The notes beneath the pieces are model-generated. The model was not told where the DNA came from. It saw only the letters and a program-made list of their open reading frames with translations, and did no database searches. The translations under genes and the position numbers were made by a program. Below, piece by piece: positions 26,030 to 34,270 of a stretch of 64,000 bases of DNA. How positions within the stretch are numbered: the stretch's first letter is position 1; each line of letters opens with the position of its first letter. This DNA comes from an uncultured Desulfobacterium sp. (GTDB taxonomy: Bacteria; Desulfobacterota; DSM-4660; Desulfatiglandales; Desulfatiglandaceae). Location: positions 546,195 through 610,194 of the forward strand of contig LT984854.1 of the NCBI GenBank assembly GCA_900258555.1, written 5' to 3'.

Positions 26030-26883
26030 TTGCGGATAACACCAGGCTGCAGGGAAACGCAGCCCCGGAAACACCGGGGCTTACGGCGACCGCCGACTGT
26101 GGAATGGAGGATAACTCACGTTCTTTCCAATTATTCAGCGACCAAACGCCAACCACTTTCACGGATCGACTGGAGGCGGCATTCGATGAACCCATCGAGG
26201 ATCTGTTCACCCGGCTGTATGTCGTCAAACAGATGAGTGTTCCGGACATCCGCCGGTGGTTCGAAGAGCGCTTCGGGTCTGTTGTTTCCGAGCGCCATTT
26301 TTACAGAATTATGGCTGAACGCGGTGTTCAACTCCGGGGGCATGCCGAGCGCAAGCGACTCTCCTGGAAACAGGGAAAGATGGATGCTTCCATGGCCAAG
26401 TCCCGGCAAACGCGCAAACGGACCTATCTGCTCGGCTCCAAGGCTGAAAAGGCCATCCGGTATCTCCTCCGGGAGGCATTGCTGGTTCTTGGGGTCAAGT
26501 GGGATGTGATAATCGGCGACAACCTCCAGCACATCCTTGGCAGGTACGAAGTGGACATTCCGGTGGTGGTTGTGGACCGCTCAACCGGTGCGGCTTGTCG
26601 TTTTGCCGTGGAGGTGGACAACAGCTTCACGCACGCAAGCCCGAAGTTGAAAAAACGCGATGCCGCAAAGGACCGCGCCCTTGAACAGTCCGGCTGGAGA
26701 GTCTTCCGCCTGGACGGTGGCGTGAAGGAACAAGATGTCTTTGCAGAGCAGGTGGCGGATCTGGTTCTGGCTATCGAGGCGCACGCGGCGGAAATATTCA
26801 TCAATCATTCTTTCCCCACCAATCCATCGCAGGCAAGGCGGGCGACTCATCATCTGAAATGTGTTCAGGTGGAAGGTCTGTGA
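26026..26883 (+). CDS. HTH plus Vsr/DUF559-like endonuclease domain protein
   Basis: 285 aa, start overlapping the previous stop (ATGA at 26026). The middle region (LYVVKQMSVPDIRRWFEERF, then GSVVSERHFYRIMAERGVQL) is a helix-turn-helix. The C-terminal half (YEVDIPVVVVDRSTGAACRF, then AVEVDN and KKRDAAKDRALEQSGWRVFR) matches the small PD-(D/E)XK fold of Vsr/DUF559 proteins, with Glu-Val-Asp and a later Lys/Asp. Such proteins can be free-standing homing endonucleases or nicking enzymes. The base composition looks somewhat less GC-rich than its neighbours, as expected for a mobile endonuclease. A role in packaging-site cleavage is also possible. Confidence 0.7.
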   Translation: MIADNTRLQGNAAPETPGLTATADCGMEDNSRSFQLFSDQTPTTFTDRLEAAFDEPIEDLFTRLYVVKQMSVPDIRRWFEERFGSVVSERHFYRIMAERGVQLRGHAERKRLSWKQGKMDASMAKSRQTRKRTYLLGSKAEKAIRYLLREALLVLGVKWDVIIGDNLQHILGRYEVDIPVVVVDRSTGAACRFAVEVDNSFTHASPKLKKRDAAKDRALEQSGWRVFRLDGGVKEQDVFAEQVADLVLAIEAHAAEIFINHSFPTNPSQARRATHHLKCVQVEGL

Positions 26884-26965
26884 GATGATTGTTGAAACAG
26901 GCGTTGTTGCTCCGAACAGGAATGCGGCCCCGAAGGACCGCAAGGTTCCCGTGCCCATTTGCGGT

Positions 26966-27925
26966 TCAGAGCCGTTCGATGGCCTCCTCCAGGGCATTAT
27001 CCACCAAGTGGGTGTAAATCTCGGTGGTCGAGACGTCTCGGTGCCCAAGCGCCCGCTTGACCACGAGCAGGTCGGATGTGGCCGCATACAGGTGGGTTGC
27101 AAACGTATGCCGCAGGCCGTGAGGGCTGATCTCCTTATCGATACCCACCTTGTTCAACCAATATTTGACGCGGTTGGCCACCTGCCCTGGAGAAATCCGT
27201 GTTCCGCGGTTGGAGAGGAACAAAGCCCGGCATTCGCCGTCGCCCCGGCGTCGGCGCTCGGCCAGGTAACTCCGCAGGAGGGAGCGCAGAGTGGACTTTA
27301 GAAACTTCACTTGCGGGACGGAGCCCTTGGCGAGCACGCGGAGATGCTTGGCGTCGAGGTCCACGTCCTCGATGTCCAGGTCGACGAGTTCCTGCAGCCG
27401 TATGCCGGTCCCGAGGAAGACCTCGATGATGACGCGATCCCGGATCGCCAGGAAGGATGCCCTGCCGCGAAGTTCCTTGAGCAGACGGCGCTTCTCGGTC
27501 TCGGTCAGAAACTTGGGGGGAGTCCGGGGAAGCCTGCGAAGGGTCAACGACCCGGCCGGATTCTCCCGGACGATTCCGTTCCGCTCAGCCCAGGTGAAGA
27601 ACGACCGGACGGCCGCCTTGAACCGGTGCATGGACGCCGGCGAGCGGACGTCACCTCCGGCCGAGGTCGTCACTTGTGGTGAGGTCAACGCCTCGTCGAC
27701 CATGGCGTTGGTCACCTCGTCCGGGACGATCCCCGGATGCTTCCGGAGGAGCGCCTCTGACAGGTACGAGAGGTCGCGCAGGTATGCGCTGATGGTGTTC
27801 TCCGAACGTCCTTCGGCCGCGAGCCTTCTGCCGAAGGCCTCGAAGGCCTCATCGAAACCGCGTCCCGGCGGGACGGGTTCAGGACTGCTCAGCAGCCGGA
27901 GCCTCGATGCTGTCGTGTTCGTCAT
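26966..27925 (-). CDS. XerC/D-like tyrosine recombinase
   Basis: 319 aa from the ATG at 27925 with a GGAGG site. The N-terminal SAM-like domain is followed by a catalytic domain with Arg in LGTGIRLQELVDLDIED, HGLRHTFATHLY, the GHRDVSTTEIYTHL box and its Tyr. It is on the opposite strand to the phage genes, in a three-gene operon with a stand-alone core-binding-domain protein. It could resolve dimers, act at a dif-like site, or be a second integration enzyme. The serine recombinase at 8468 makes its integrase role uncertain. Confidence 0.9.
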   Translation of the reverse strand: MTNTTASRLRLLSSPEPVPPGRGFDEAFEAFGRRLAAEGRSENTISAYLRDLSYLSEALLRKHPGIVPDEVTNAMVDEALTSPQVTTSAGGDVRSPASMHRFKAAVRSFFTWAERNGIVRENPAGSLTLRRLPRTPPKFLTETEKRRLLKELRGRASFLAIRDRVIIEVFLGTGIRLQELVDLDIEDVDLDAKHLRVLAKGSVPQVKFLKSTLRSLLRSYLAERRRRGDGECRALFLSNRGTRISPGQVANRVKYWLNKVGIDKEISPHGLRHTFATHLYAATSDLLVVKRALGHRDVSTTEIYTHLVDNALEEAIERL

Positions 27926-28280
27926 CGCGCTGTCCTCCTTTCTTGGCGCTCCGGCCCATGGGTGTGTCCTTGGGCAAGGGCAGCTTGTCGATGCGGCCGG
28001 TCTCCTTGGCCCAGATCAGAAACATGCGGAGCACCCGCTTGGTCTTTTCAACCGTGGGCGCGGAGCGCTCCCGCCCGTTGGGCAGCTTGAGCAACGCATC
28101 GGACTTGAAGAATTTTCCCACGTGGGGGATGAGGACGCTGGACAGCTTGCGCTCTGCACCGAAGAAGGCCTCGATCTGCTCGAAGTCCTTGCCGTAGGTG
28201 TAGAGCGTCCGCTCCTTTTTCCCCTGGGTCCGCAGGTGTTCCAGATAGGCCTGGGCGGCCTGATGCAGGGTCTCGTTCAT
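27879..28280 (-). CDS. Stand-alone integrase N-terminal (core-binding) domain protein
   Basis: 133 aa. It begins MNETLHQAAQAYLEHLRTQG and continues with RTLYTYGKDFEQIEAFFGAE and APTVEKTKRVLRMFLIWAKE, the four-helix SAM-like fold that begins XerC/D-type recombinases, but it ends without a catalytic domain. Its end overlaps the full recombinase gene by 47 bases. It may modulate the recombinase by competing for or sharing its DNA site, or be the remnant of a duplicated recombinase. It follows a 24-aa frame through an ATGA overlap. Confidence 0.75.
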   Translation of the reverse strand: MNETLHQAAQAYLEHLRTQGKKERTLYTYGKDFEQIEAFFGAERKLSSVLIPHVGKFFKSDALLKLPNGRERSAPTVEKTKRVLRMFLIWAKETGRIDKLPLPKDTPMGRSAKKGGQRDDEHDSIEAPAAEQS

Positions 28281-28351
28281 GACTTGTTCTCCTTTCGTTT
28301 GTTGAGTTCAGGTTTCCCGATCCGGATGGTCTCGGGTTCGAAAAAGCTCAT
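28277..28351 (-). CDS. 24-aa leader frame of the recombinase operon
   Basis: It starts at 28351 behind an AAAGGAGGTG site, reads MSFFEPETIRIGKPELNKRK and ends in a TGA that overlaps the ATG of the 133-aa gene. The strong ribosome site and exact coupling suggest it is translated, perhaps mainly to set expression of the next gene. Confidence 0.5.
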   Translation of the reverse strand: MSFFEPETIRIGKPELNKRKENKS

Positions 28352-28498
28352 TCGGCACCTCCTTTCAAACGGCTCAAGTCCTTGTATTGCAAGGCTCTAC
28401 GCACATTCACATACAGGCTTCGTGTGCGCCGGAAGTCAAGGCGTTCCATGCACATTTCAGAGAAACAATCAGGCCCCGTGCGGGTCGGGAGGAGAATC

Positions 28499-28789
28499 AT
28501 GAGAAGACAGGTCGAAACGATCCTGAAGGCGCTTTTGGCGGCGAGTCTGGCGGCATCCCTGTTGGGTTGCGCCGCTGCCAGGCCGCCTCAGCGGATTCAG
28601 GACGCCATCCACACGGCGAACCGCTACATGCCCGAGTACGTGGCCGAGGCCAATAAGGCCCTGGCCGACGCGGAGCACCCGGAGCAGGAGCGGCTGAGGG
28701 GCATGGGCGACCGGCTGGCTGCGGTGATGGAAGCCCTGGACCGCTGGGCTTCGGGGCAGGAAAAAACGCCGGAGGGGGACAAGCAATGA
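28499..28789 (+). CDS. Small lipoprotein (possible o-spanin-like)
   Basis: 96 aa from the ATG at 28499 with a GGGAGGAG site. Residues 1-22 form a lipoprotein signal peptide: MRRQ, a hydrophobic stretch, and lipobox LLGC with Cys at about 23. The mature part is short and helical (TANRYMPEYVAEANKALADA). Next to packaging genes, such a protein could be an outer-membrane spanin, but no partner i-spanin is seen beside it. The next gene overlaps its stop. Confidence 0.65.
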   Translation: MRRQVETILKALLAASLAASLLGCAAARPPQRIQDAIHTANRYMPEYVAEANKALADAEHPEQERLRGMGDRLAAVMEALDRWASGQEKTPEGDKQ

Positions 28790-29064
28790 AGGAAATCCTG
28801 GAACGGAACAGCGAGGCCGTCCGCGAGGCTGGACGGCAACTGGTCGAGATCGGTGCGGAGCTGGCTGCCGGGAAGATCGACGATGCCCTGGCCCGGCTCG
28901 ATACCGCACGGCAGGCTTACCCCGAGTGGGAGGAACTCGATCAAGCCGCGGCGGATATCGAAGGGGTGACCCGCGACCGCGAAGGGATGCTCGCCGTCCA
29001 GCACATCCTGGCCGAGATCGTCGGCACGGTTCTCGGGTCGGCCTTGAGGTCGAGGCTGCCCTGA
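28786..29064 (+). CDS. Small hypothetical protein upstream of TerL (92 aa)
   Basis: It is coupled to the lipoprotein gene (ATGA at 28786-28789) and its TGA overlaps the TerL start (29062-29066). The protein is helical, with ELAAGKIDDALARLDTARQA, and ends in a hydrophobic stretch (MLAVQHILAEIVGTVLGSAL), perhaps membrane-associated. Function is unknown. It could be an accessory lysis or packaging protein. Confidence 0.7.
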   Translation: MKEILERNSEAVREAGRQLVEIGAELAAGKIDDALARLDTARQAYPEWEELDQAAADIEGVTRDREGMLAVQHILAEIVGTVLGSALRSRLP

Positions 29065-30590
29065 TGGCCCGGATATCCGCCGAGGAGCGCAAACTGGCGG
29101 AGACCCTGGCGGACCCGGTCCTCTGGGGACAGGGATACCTGCGCAACCGCGACGGGGGACAACGGGTCTACTGGCCGCACCAGGCGGAAGACCTGCTCTG
29201 CCCGGACAAGAATATCATCCACCTCGACGGGCGCGATGTGGGCAAGAGCGTCTGCATCACCACCGATGCCCTGCATTTCGCCTTCACCAACCGAGGCTGC
29301 CAGGGACTCGTCGGCGCGCCCCACCAAGGGCATCTCGACACGCTGATCGAGGAGATCGAATTCCAGCTCGACGCCAACCCGGACCTCATGGTCAGTGTGG
29401 CTCTCACCAAATACGGCAAGCCCAAGATTCACCGCAAACCCTACTTCCGGCTCGAATTCACCAACGGCGCGATCCTCTACTTCCGTCCCGCCGGGGCTTA
29501 CGGCGACGCTTTCCGCTCACTGCATGTGGACCGGGTCTGGGTTGACGAAGGGGCGTGGCTCACCGAGCGGGCCTGGAAAGCCCTTCGCCAGTGCCTGAAG
29601 TCGGGCGGCAGACTGCGCATCTATTCGACGCCCAACGGGCTGCGTGACACGACCTATTACCGCTTGACCGGCTCGACCCAGTTCCGGGTGTTCCGCTGGC
29701 CTTCCTGGCTGCACCCGGCGTGGACCCAGGAGCGCGAGGCCGAGCTGCTGGAGTTCTACGGCGGGCGGGACAGCGCGGGCTGGCAGCACGAGGTGGCCGG
29801 CGAACACGGCAAGCCTTCCTACGGCGCGTTCAACATCGAACACCTCAATCTCTGCCGACAGGACGTGGTCGAGTACCAGAAGGTCGTCGTCACCGGCGAG
29901 GAACTGCGCGGCTGCGCCACCGAAGAGGAATCTCACGACCGCCTGGAGATGCTGCTCAATCTCATGCCGCGGACCGGCGTCTTCTGGATCGGAGGAGATC
30001 TGGGCTACACCAACGACCCGACGGAGATCGTCGTGTTCCAGGAGATCGAACTGCCCGAGCGCAGGATCGTCAAACTGGTCCTGCGGGTCCGTATGGAGCA
30101 CGTGGCCTATCCCCACATCGCCCAGACCGTTGCTCTTCTGGACCGGTATTACACAGCCGGGGGCATCGGCGTGGACAACGGCGGCAACGGAATGGCTGTC
30201 GTGCAGGAACTGCTGACCCTGGACAAGTACAAGGACTTGGCTCTCCAGGGGCGGCTGCGCGGTTACGACTTCGGGGGCATGACCACCCTGGCCGTGCGCG
30301 ACGGCCACGAGGTCAGGAAGCGGACCAAAGAATTCATGACCAGCCTTATCGCCGGGGCGCTCCAGCGACGTCAGCTCGTGTTCCCCATCGAGGACCTGGA
30401 GATCGAGGATCAGTTCACCACTCACACCTACACGCTGCACGACGGGCGCATCGTCTACTCAAAGGGCAACGACCATGTCATCGACGCCGTGCGCTGCGCC
30501 ATGCTGGCCCGGGAGCAGTCCGTCCTCAACCAAGTGGGCGAGGAGACGGTTTCCTTGGTGCCGCTGACGACCGAGCCGGTGTTTATCTAA
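29064..30590 (+). CDS. terL: Terminase large subunit
   Basis: 508 aa from the ATG at 29064. The ATPase part has a Walker A-like IIHLDGRDVGKSVCI (about 50-64) and Walker B VDRVWVDEGAWL (about 154-165). A nuclease part follows with acidic residues in FWIGGDLGYTNDPTEIVVF (about 308-326), IGVDNGGNG (about 370) and HVIDAVRCAM near the end. It cuts and pumps phage DNA into the empty head. The next plus-strand gene, the portal, is separated from it by the AbiE cassette on the other strand. Confidence 0.9.
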   Translation: MARISAEERKLAETLADPVLWGQGYLRNRDGGQRVYWPHQAEDLLCPDKNIIHLDGRDVGKSVCITTDALHFAFTNRGCQGLVGAPHQGHLDTLIEEIEFQLDANPDLMVSVALTKYGKPKIHRKPYFRLEFTNGAILYFRPAGAYGDAFRSLHVDRVWVDEGAWLTERAWKALRQCLKSGGRLRIYSTPNGLRDTTYYRLTGSTQFRVFRWPSWLHPAWTQEREAELLEFYGGRDSAGWQHEVAGEHGKPSYGAFNIEHLNLCRQDVVEYQKVVVTGEELRGCATEEESHDRLEMLLNLMPRTGVFWIGGDLGYTNDPTEIVVFQEIELPERRIVKLVLRVRMEHVAYPHIAQTVALLDRYYTAGGIGVDNGGNGMAVVQELLTLDKYKDLALQGRLRGYDFGGMTTLAVRDGHEVRKRTKEFMTSLIAGALQRRQLVFPIEDLEIEDQFTTHTYTLHDGRIVYSKGNDHVIDAVRCAMLAREQSVLNQVGEETVSLVPLTTEPVFI

Positions 30591-30624
30591 ACGGGAAACT
30601 GCGGCTTAATGGGCGCGGGTTTCA

Positions 30625-31596
30625 TCAAGACAATCCTTTGTGCTTTCGCACGTTGAGCGCCTTCCATTCGAGCAGCGGCTGGGATTGTATGCGCCGCTGA
30701 AGAGATTCGTCGGCGGTCAAGAGCGTGGGGTCGATCACCCCTCGGTCCAGTAGCAGGTCCAAGAACGCTTGCTCGGAGTCCGTGAAAGGCAATACCACGG
30801 ATAGACCTTCCCGGCATTCCCTTACAAGGCGCGCCCCGTATTCGGCTGATTCCGCTTGGACCTCGGCCGCATTGACGCGCAGCGTGGGGACCAACTGCCT
30901 GGCCAATTCCATGGCGTCGAAGTCCACTTCGTCCGCGGAGACCGTCCTCCAATCCTTTCTGTTCATCGCGCCGTAGACCACGAATCCGATACGAAGGCGG
31001 TGGGAATCGAGGTTTTCCATTCGGAGAATCCGATGGCTGTCGAACAGGTCCCGCGCCTGTCTGCGCGCCAACAACGCCGCGAGCTTCCCGGCCGCCAGTT
31101 CATGGCGATCCAGCACGGGAATCCCTATGGCCCGCCAAGTCCCGACGGAATGAGAGTCGCTGGTCACCACCGGCCATAACGGGACACGGAACATGAAATT
31201 GATGTCCACTTCGAGGTTCCCGCTCCGGCCGGGGGCGCTTTCATACCGCAACGACCACTTGCCTCCGGCGTGCTCTTCAGGCATCCGCCTGACGGTGAAG
31301 CCCTCCCGATCGAAGACCGCTTGAACAGCCTGCTCGACCTTGGGACGCTCGGCGAGCATGCCGTCACGATCTTCGGCTCCCACGTAGTTCAGATCGATGT
31401 CGACGGAGAGCCGGGGAACATCGAAGACGAAAAGATTCAAGGCCGTGCCGCCTTTGAGGACCAACCTCTCTTTGAGAAAAGGATGGCTTCGCATGGCATC
31501 GAGCAGCCCAAGCAGGTGAGCGACCTTTTCGAGCACATCCGGTCTGAAGCCCGTTGCCTGCGCTTCGGCGGCCAGCTTCTCTGGGGAGATTTTCAT
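30625..31596 (-). CDS. abiEii: AbiEii-type nucleotidyltransferase toxin
   Basis: 323 aa. The start at 31596 is chosen because its ATG overlaps the antitoxin stop and has a GGGGGAGGT site. The nucleotidyltransferase signature is clear: LVLKGGTALNLFVF followed by LSVDIDLNYV, giving the GG-(S/T) turn and two catalytic Asp. VLDRHELAAGKLAALLARRQ, then ARDLFD, is the second family motif. In type IV AbiE systems this enzyme stops growth, probably by modifying tRNA, when the antitoxin fails. It lies antisense between TerL and the portal gene of the phage. Confidence 0.9.
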   Translation of the reverse strand: MKISPEKLAAEAQATGFRPDVLEKVAHLLGLLDAMRSHPFLKERLVLKGGTALNLFVFDVPRLSVDIDLNYVGAEDRDGMLAERPKVEQAVQAVFDREGFTVRRMPEEHAGGKWSLRYESAPGRSGNLEVDINFMFRVPLWPVVTSDSHSVGTWRAIGIPVLDRHELAAGKLAALLARRQARDLFDSHRILRMENLDSHRLRIGFVVYGAMNRKDWRTVSADEVDFDAMELARQLVPTLRVNAAEVQAESAEYGARLVRECREGLSVVLPFTDSEQAFLDLLLDRGVIDPTLLTADESLQRRIQSQPLLEWKALNVRKHKGLS

Positions 31597-32408
31597 AGTA
31601 CCTCCCCCCACGCCCGTTCGAGCACTTCCCTTGGAACCACCAAGTTCCATTCCGACACGAGGCGACCGGATGTCCGCTTGGCGCGGTCCAGATAATGCGG
31701 TTGCCGGGGCCGCAGATCGTGAAGCGCCTTGAGGTGACGGTCCTCCACCATCAACGGTTCGCGGTGCTGTTCGAGAAAGAACCCCACCTTCGCCCCGGTG
31801 GTCGCGTTCCCGAGCAGGAGCGCGTACTCCACGACCTTGTCGAGGTCGAAGAACTCGACCGACTCCAGCGACCGCCAGATTTCCTCCCAGCTTCCCGAAA
31901 GGTCCGGACGATCCAGGACGTCCACCAAGGTCCGCTCCAGGCTCGCGACCCGCAGCTCCATACCGGCGCGCTCTGGGGTCGAAACGCCGACGTGGACTTT
32001 TCCAGCGCGGAGGAGAGTGTGTGGAAACCTCGTCCCCCGGAAAACATGGGAGCGGAACGTCAGAGGTCCAAGCGGGCGGGATGCCGAGTAGGTGATGTGT
32101 GTATAAACCGAGTAAGCCTTTCCGTGAAACTCCAGCGCCGTATGGTGCGACAACACCGAATCCGGCGTCAGCTTCGCGGCGACGAGGAACGGATCGACCG
32201 GATACGAATCCGTATCGGCTCCCGACGGGATGACGGCATACAACCCGCGGCGTACCCGAACGACGCGTCCGGCCTTCTGGTGGTACGCCAGGAGCGCCTC
32301 CTGCGCCCGCCCGCCGACTTCACCATGGGACGACAGATGGTTGGCCAGATCGTCTCCGGTGAAAACCGGGTGCTTTCGGAAAAACTCATCATGTTTCATC
32401 TTTGGCAT
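31593..32408 (-). CDS. abiEi: AbiEi-type antitoxin and repressor
   Basis: 271 aa from the ATG at 32408. The N-terminal winged helix (DEFFRKHPVFTGDDLANHLS, then VVRVRRGLYAVIP) is followed by the C-terminal domain with DSVLSHHTALEFHGKAYSVY and GMELRVASLERTLVDVLDRP, all standard for AbiEi. It neutralises the toxin and represses the operon by binding inverted repeats, and two fine inverted repeats lie just upstream (32429-32449 and 32498-32529). It is coupled to the toxin gene by an ATGA overlap. Confidence 0.9.
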   Translation of the reverse strand: MPKMKHDEFFRKHPVFTGDDLANHLSSHGEVGGRAQEALLAYHQKAGRVVRVRRGLYAVIPSGADTDSYPVDPFLVAAKLTPDSVLSHHTALEFHGKAYSVYTHITYSASRPLGPLTFRSHVFRGTRFPHTLLRAGKVHVGVSTPERAGMELRVASLERTLVDVLDRPDLSGSWEEIWRSLESVEFFDLDKVVEYALLLGNATTGAKVGFFLEQHREPLMVEDRHLKALHDLRPRQPHYLDRAKRTSGRLVSEWNLVVPREVLERAWGEVL

Positions 32409-32428
32409 CCTTGACTTGGTTTCACGTT

Positions 32429-32529
32429 ACCCATAGTAATATTATGGGTTTTGAGTAAAAAAGTCAAGTGCAAAGTCTGGGCTTCTTGACGGCATCACGC
32501 GAAACCCGTCTGAAATTATGGGTTTCGCG
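32429..32529 (-). promoter_or_regulatory. abiE promoter with two operator repeats
   Basis: On the minus strand TTGACT (32467-32462), 17 bases, and TAATAT (32444-32439) form a promoter. ACCCATA (32429-32435) with TATGGGT (32443-32449) is a palindrome over its -10, and CGCGAAACCC (32498-32507) with GGGTTTCGCG (32520-32529) is a second, upstream one. Both contain the same ACCC/GGGT core, as expected for cooperative AbiEi binding. Confidence 0.75.
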
Positions 32530-32561
32530 TGCGTTTGTCAAGCGCTGAACAACCCGCCCAC

Positions 32562-32592
32562 CGACGTTCCTTCCCCGCCTCCGGTAGATAAC
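32562..32592 (+). promoter_or_regulatory. Two-block phage motif, copy 5
   Basis: CGAC at 32562-32565, 17 bases, GGTAGATAAC at 32583-32592 (two differences from consensus). It stands just before the portal gene and directly after the AbiE control region. A GGCGGG-CTTT-CCCGCC type hairpin follows. Confidence 0.65.
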
Positions 32593-32665
32593 CCCAGGGG
32601 CGGGCTTTCCCCGCCACACGGCGCGAATGTCGCGCCCACAAGGGCAAGAAACCGAGAGGACCCCG

Positions 32666-34270
32666 GTGGAAACACGAAGCAACCCGACACCCGACAGCCC
32701 GGCATCCGGATCGGGCGCTGAGCCGACGCCGCTTTCAGCGGACGGTCTGGTGCTCGTTCCTCTGGCAGCCGCCGCGGCGTTGGACCCGTCCGTGTTCAGC
32801 AAGGTCAACGCGTCCGAAGCGATCCCGGCTTCCTGGGAGGACCGGGCGCGCAAGGCCTGGGAGTACTACCTCGAAGAGCCGCTGGTGAAGAACTGCGTCA
32901 ACTCCTGGCGCACCTTCGCCGTGGGCGAAGAGATCAAGATCGCGGGCGATGACGAGAAGGTGAAGTGGGAGGCCGTGGATGTCGCCGACCGCCTGAGCGT
33001 CTCCGAGTTCGTCAAGGACATGATTCTCCAACTCCTGGTCAAAGGCGACGCCGTCGGATTCAAACGCTACACCAAGGACGGCAAGGACCTGGAGGAGCTG
33101 GTCTGCGTCAACCCGGTTTCGGTCAAGGTCAAGTACGCTCAAGGTCGGCTCGTCGAAGCCCGGCAGACGCCGGAAGACAATCCCGCCGCGGACGAGGGGC
33201 TGGACCTACCGGTGGAGCAGGTGCTCCACCTCAAGTGGGACGCGCCGGCCTTCTCGCCACGGGGCAACTCGCTCGTCCTTCCCGCGTTCCAGTCCATCGA
33301 ACTCCTGCGCGATTACCGCCGGGCCGAGCAGGCCATCGCCAAGCGCTGGGCCACGCCTTTCAGGCTTCTCAAAGTCGGCGGCGCGTTCGGCCAGAAGATG
33401 GTCATGCCCGACCAGAAGATGCTCGAACAGGTTCGGGACATGGTCAACAAGATGGACCTCAAGAGCGGCTTGGTCGTCCCTTTCTACGTCACGGTCGAGA
33501 CCCACGGCACCGAGGGGCAGGTCCTCAACGTCGAGGACAAGGTCAAGGAAGTGAAGGAGGACATCGTCGTGGCGCTTGGCCTCTCGCGGTCGCTGGTGAC
33601 CGGGGACGGCCCGAACTTCGCCACGGCCTCGGTGAGCCTCCAGAAGATGCTGGTGATGATTCGGGAGATCAAGCAGGCCGCCCGGATCATCCTGAACTGG
33701 ATATTCAACGACTGGTTGGAGCTCAAAGGCTGGGAAGACAAGACGCTCCAGTTCCTGTTCAACGACCTCGATCCCTCGGATGCGGTCGATTTCAAGCGCC
33801 TGCTCATCGAGCTCTACGACCGCAAGCTCATCAGCCGTTCGAGCCTGCAACTGAAGATGGACCTCGACCCTGACATCGAGGCCGCCAACCGGGAGACCGA
33901 GAAGCGCTCGGTGGACATGCTCGACGAAAAGCAGATCAAGCCCATCGTCGATATGGTGACGGCCGGGATCATGGGCATCGAAACGGCGCAGGAGATGCTC
34001 GGCCTCGACCCGGCGAAGAACCCGGCTGGGAGCCGCGCCGAGGCATCGTGGGCCGGACCGTTCGCCCGCGCAAGCATCGCCGCCGTCTGCGACGACTGCG
34101 CGCATTTCGACGGCGATCTCAACCACTGCCGGGTCCAACGAAACGAAACCACCTTCGATACCCCGGTCTGCCGTTTCTTCGACCCGAAGACCGCTGCGAT
34201 GGAACGCGGCTCCGACCGGGAGAAGGAACCGACGTCCCGGCAGGCAGCGTGCCGGGAGTGCGGGGGATGA
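32666..34270 (+). CDS. Portal protein
   Basis: About 534 aa. The GTG at 32666 with a GAGAGG site is preferred; the in-frame ATG at 32627 is an alternative. After a disordered start, the portal pattern appears: AWEYYLEEPLVKNCVNSW, LQLLVKGDAVGFKRYTKDGK, VLHLKWDAPAFSPRGNSLVL, then LGLSRSLVTGDGPNFATASV and a helical wing with MVMIREIKQAARIILNWIFN. It forms the dodecameric ring through which DNA enters and joins head to tail. A C-terminal Cys set (CDDCAHFDGDLNHCRVQ) may bind metal. The stop overlaps the next gene's start. Confidence 0.88.
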   Translation: METRSNPTPDSPASGSGAEPTPLSADGLVLVPLAAAAALDPSVFSKVNASEAIPASWEDRARKAWEYYLEEPLVKNCVNSWRTFAVGEEIKIAGDDEKVKWEAVDVADRLSVSEFVKDMILQLLVKGDAVGFKRYTKDGKDLEELVCVNPVSVKVKYAQGRLVEARQTPEDNPAADEGLDLPVEQVLHLKWDAPAFSPRGNSLVLPAFQSIELLRDYRRAEQAIAKRWATPFRLLKVGGAFGQKMVMPDQKMLEQVRDMVNKMDLKSGLVVPFYVTVETHGTEGQVLNVEDKVKEVKEDIVVALGLSRSLVTGDGPNFATASVSLQKMLVMIREIKQAARIILNWIFNDWLELKGWEDKTLQFLFNDLDPSDAVDFKRLLIELYDRKLISRSSLQLKMDLDPDIEAANRETEKRSVDMLDEKQIKPIVDMVTAGIMGIETAQEMLGLDPAKNPAGSRAEASWAGPFARASIAAVCDDCAHFDGDLNHCRVQRNETTFDTPVCRFFDPKTAAMERGSDREKEPTSRQAACRECGG

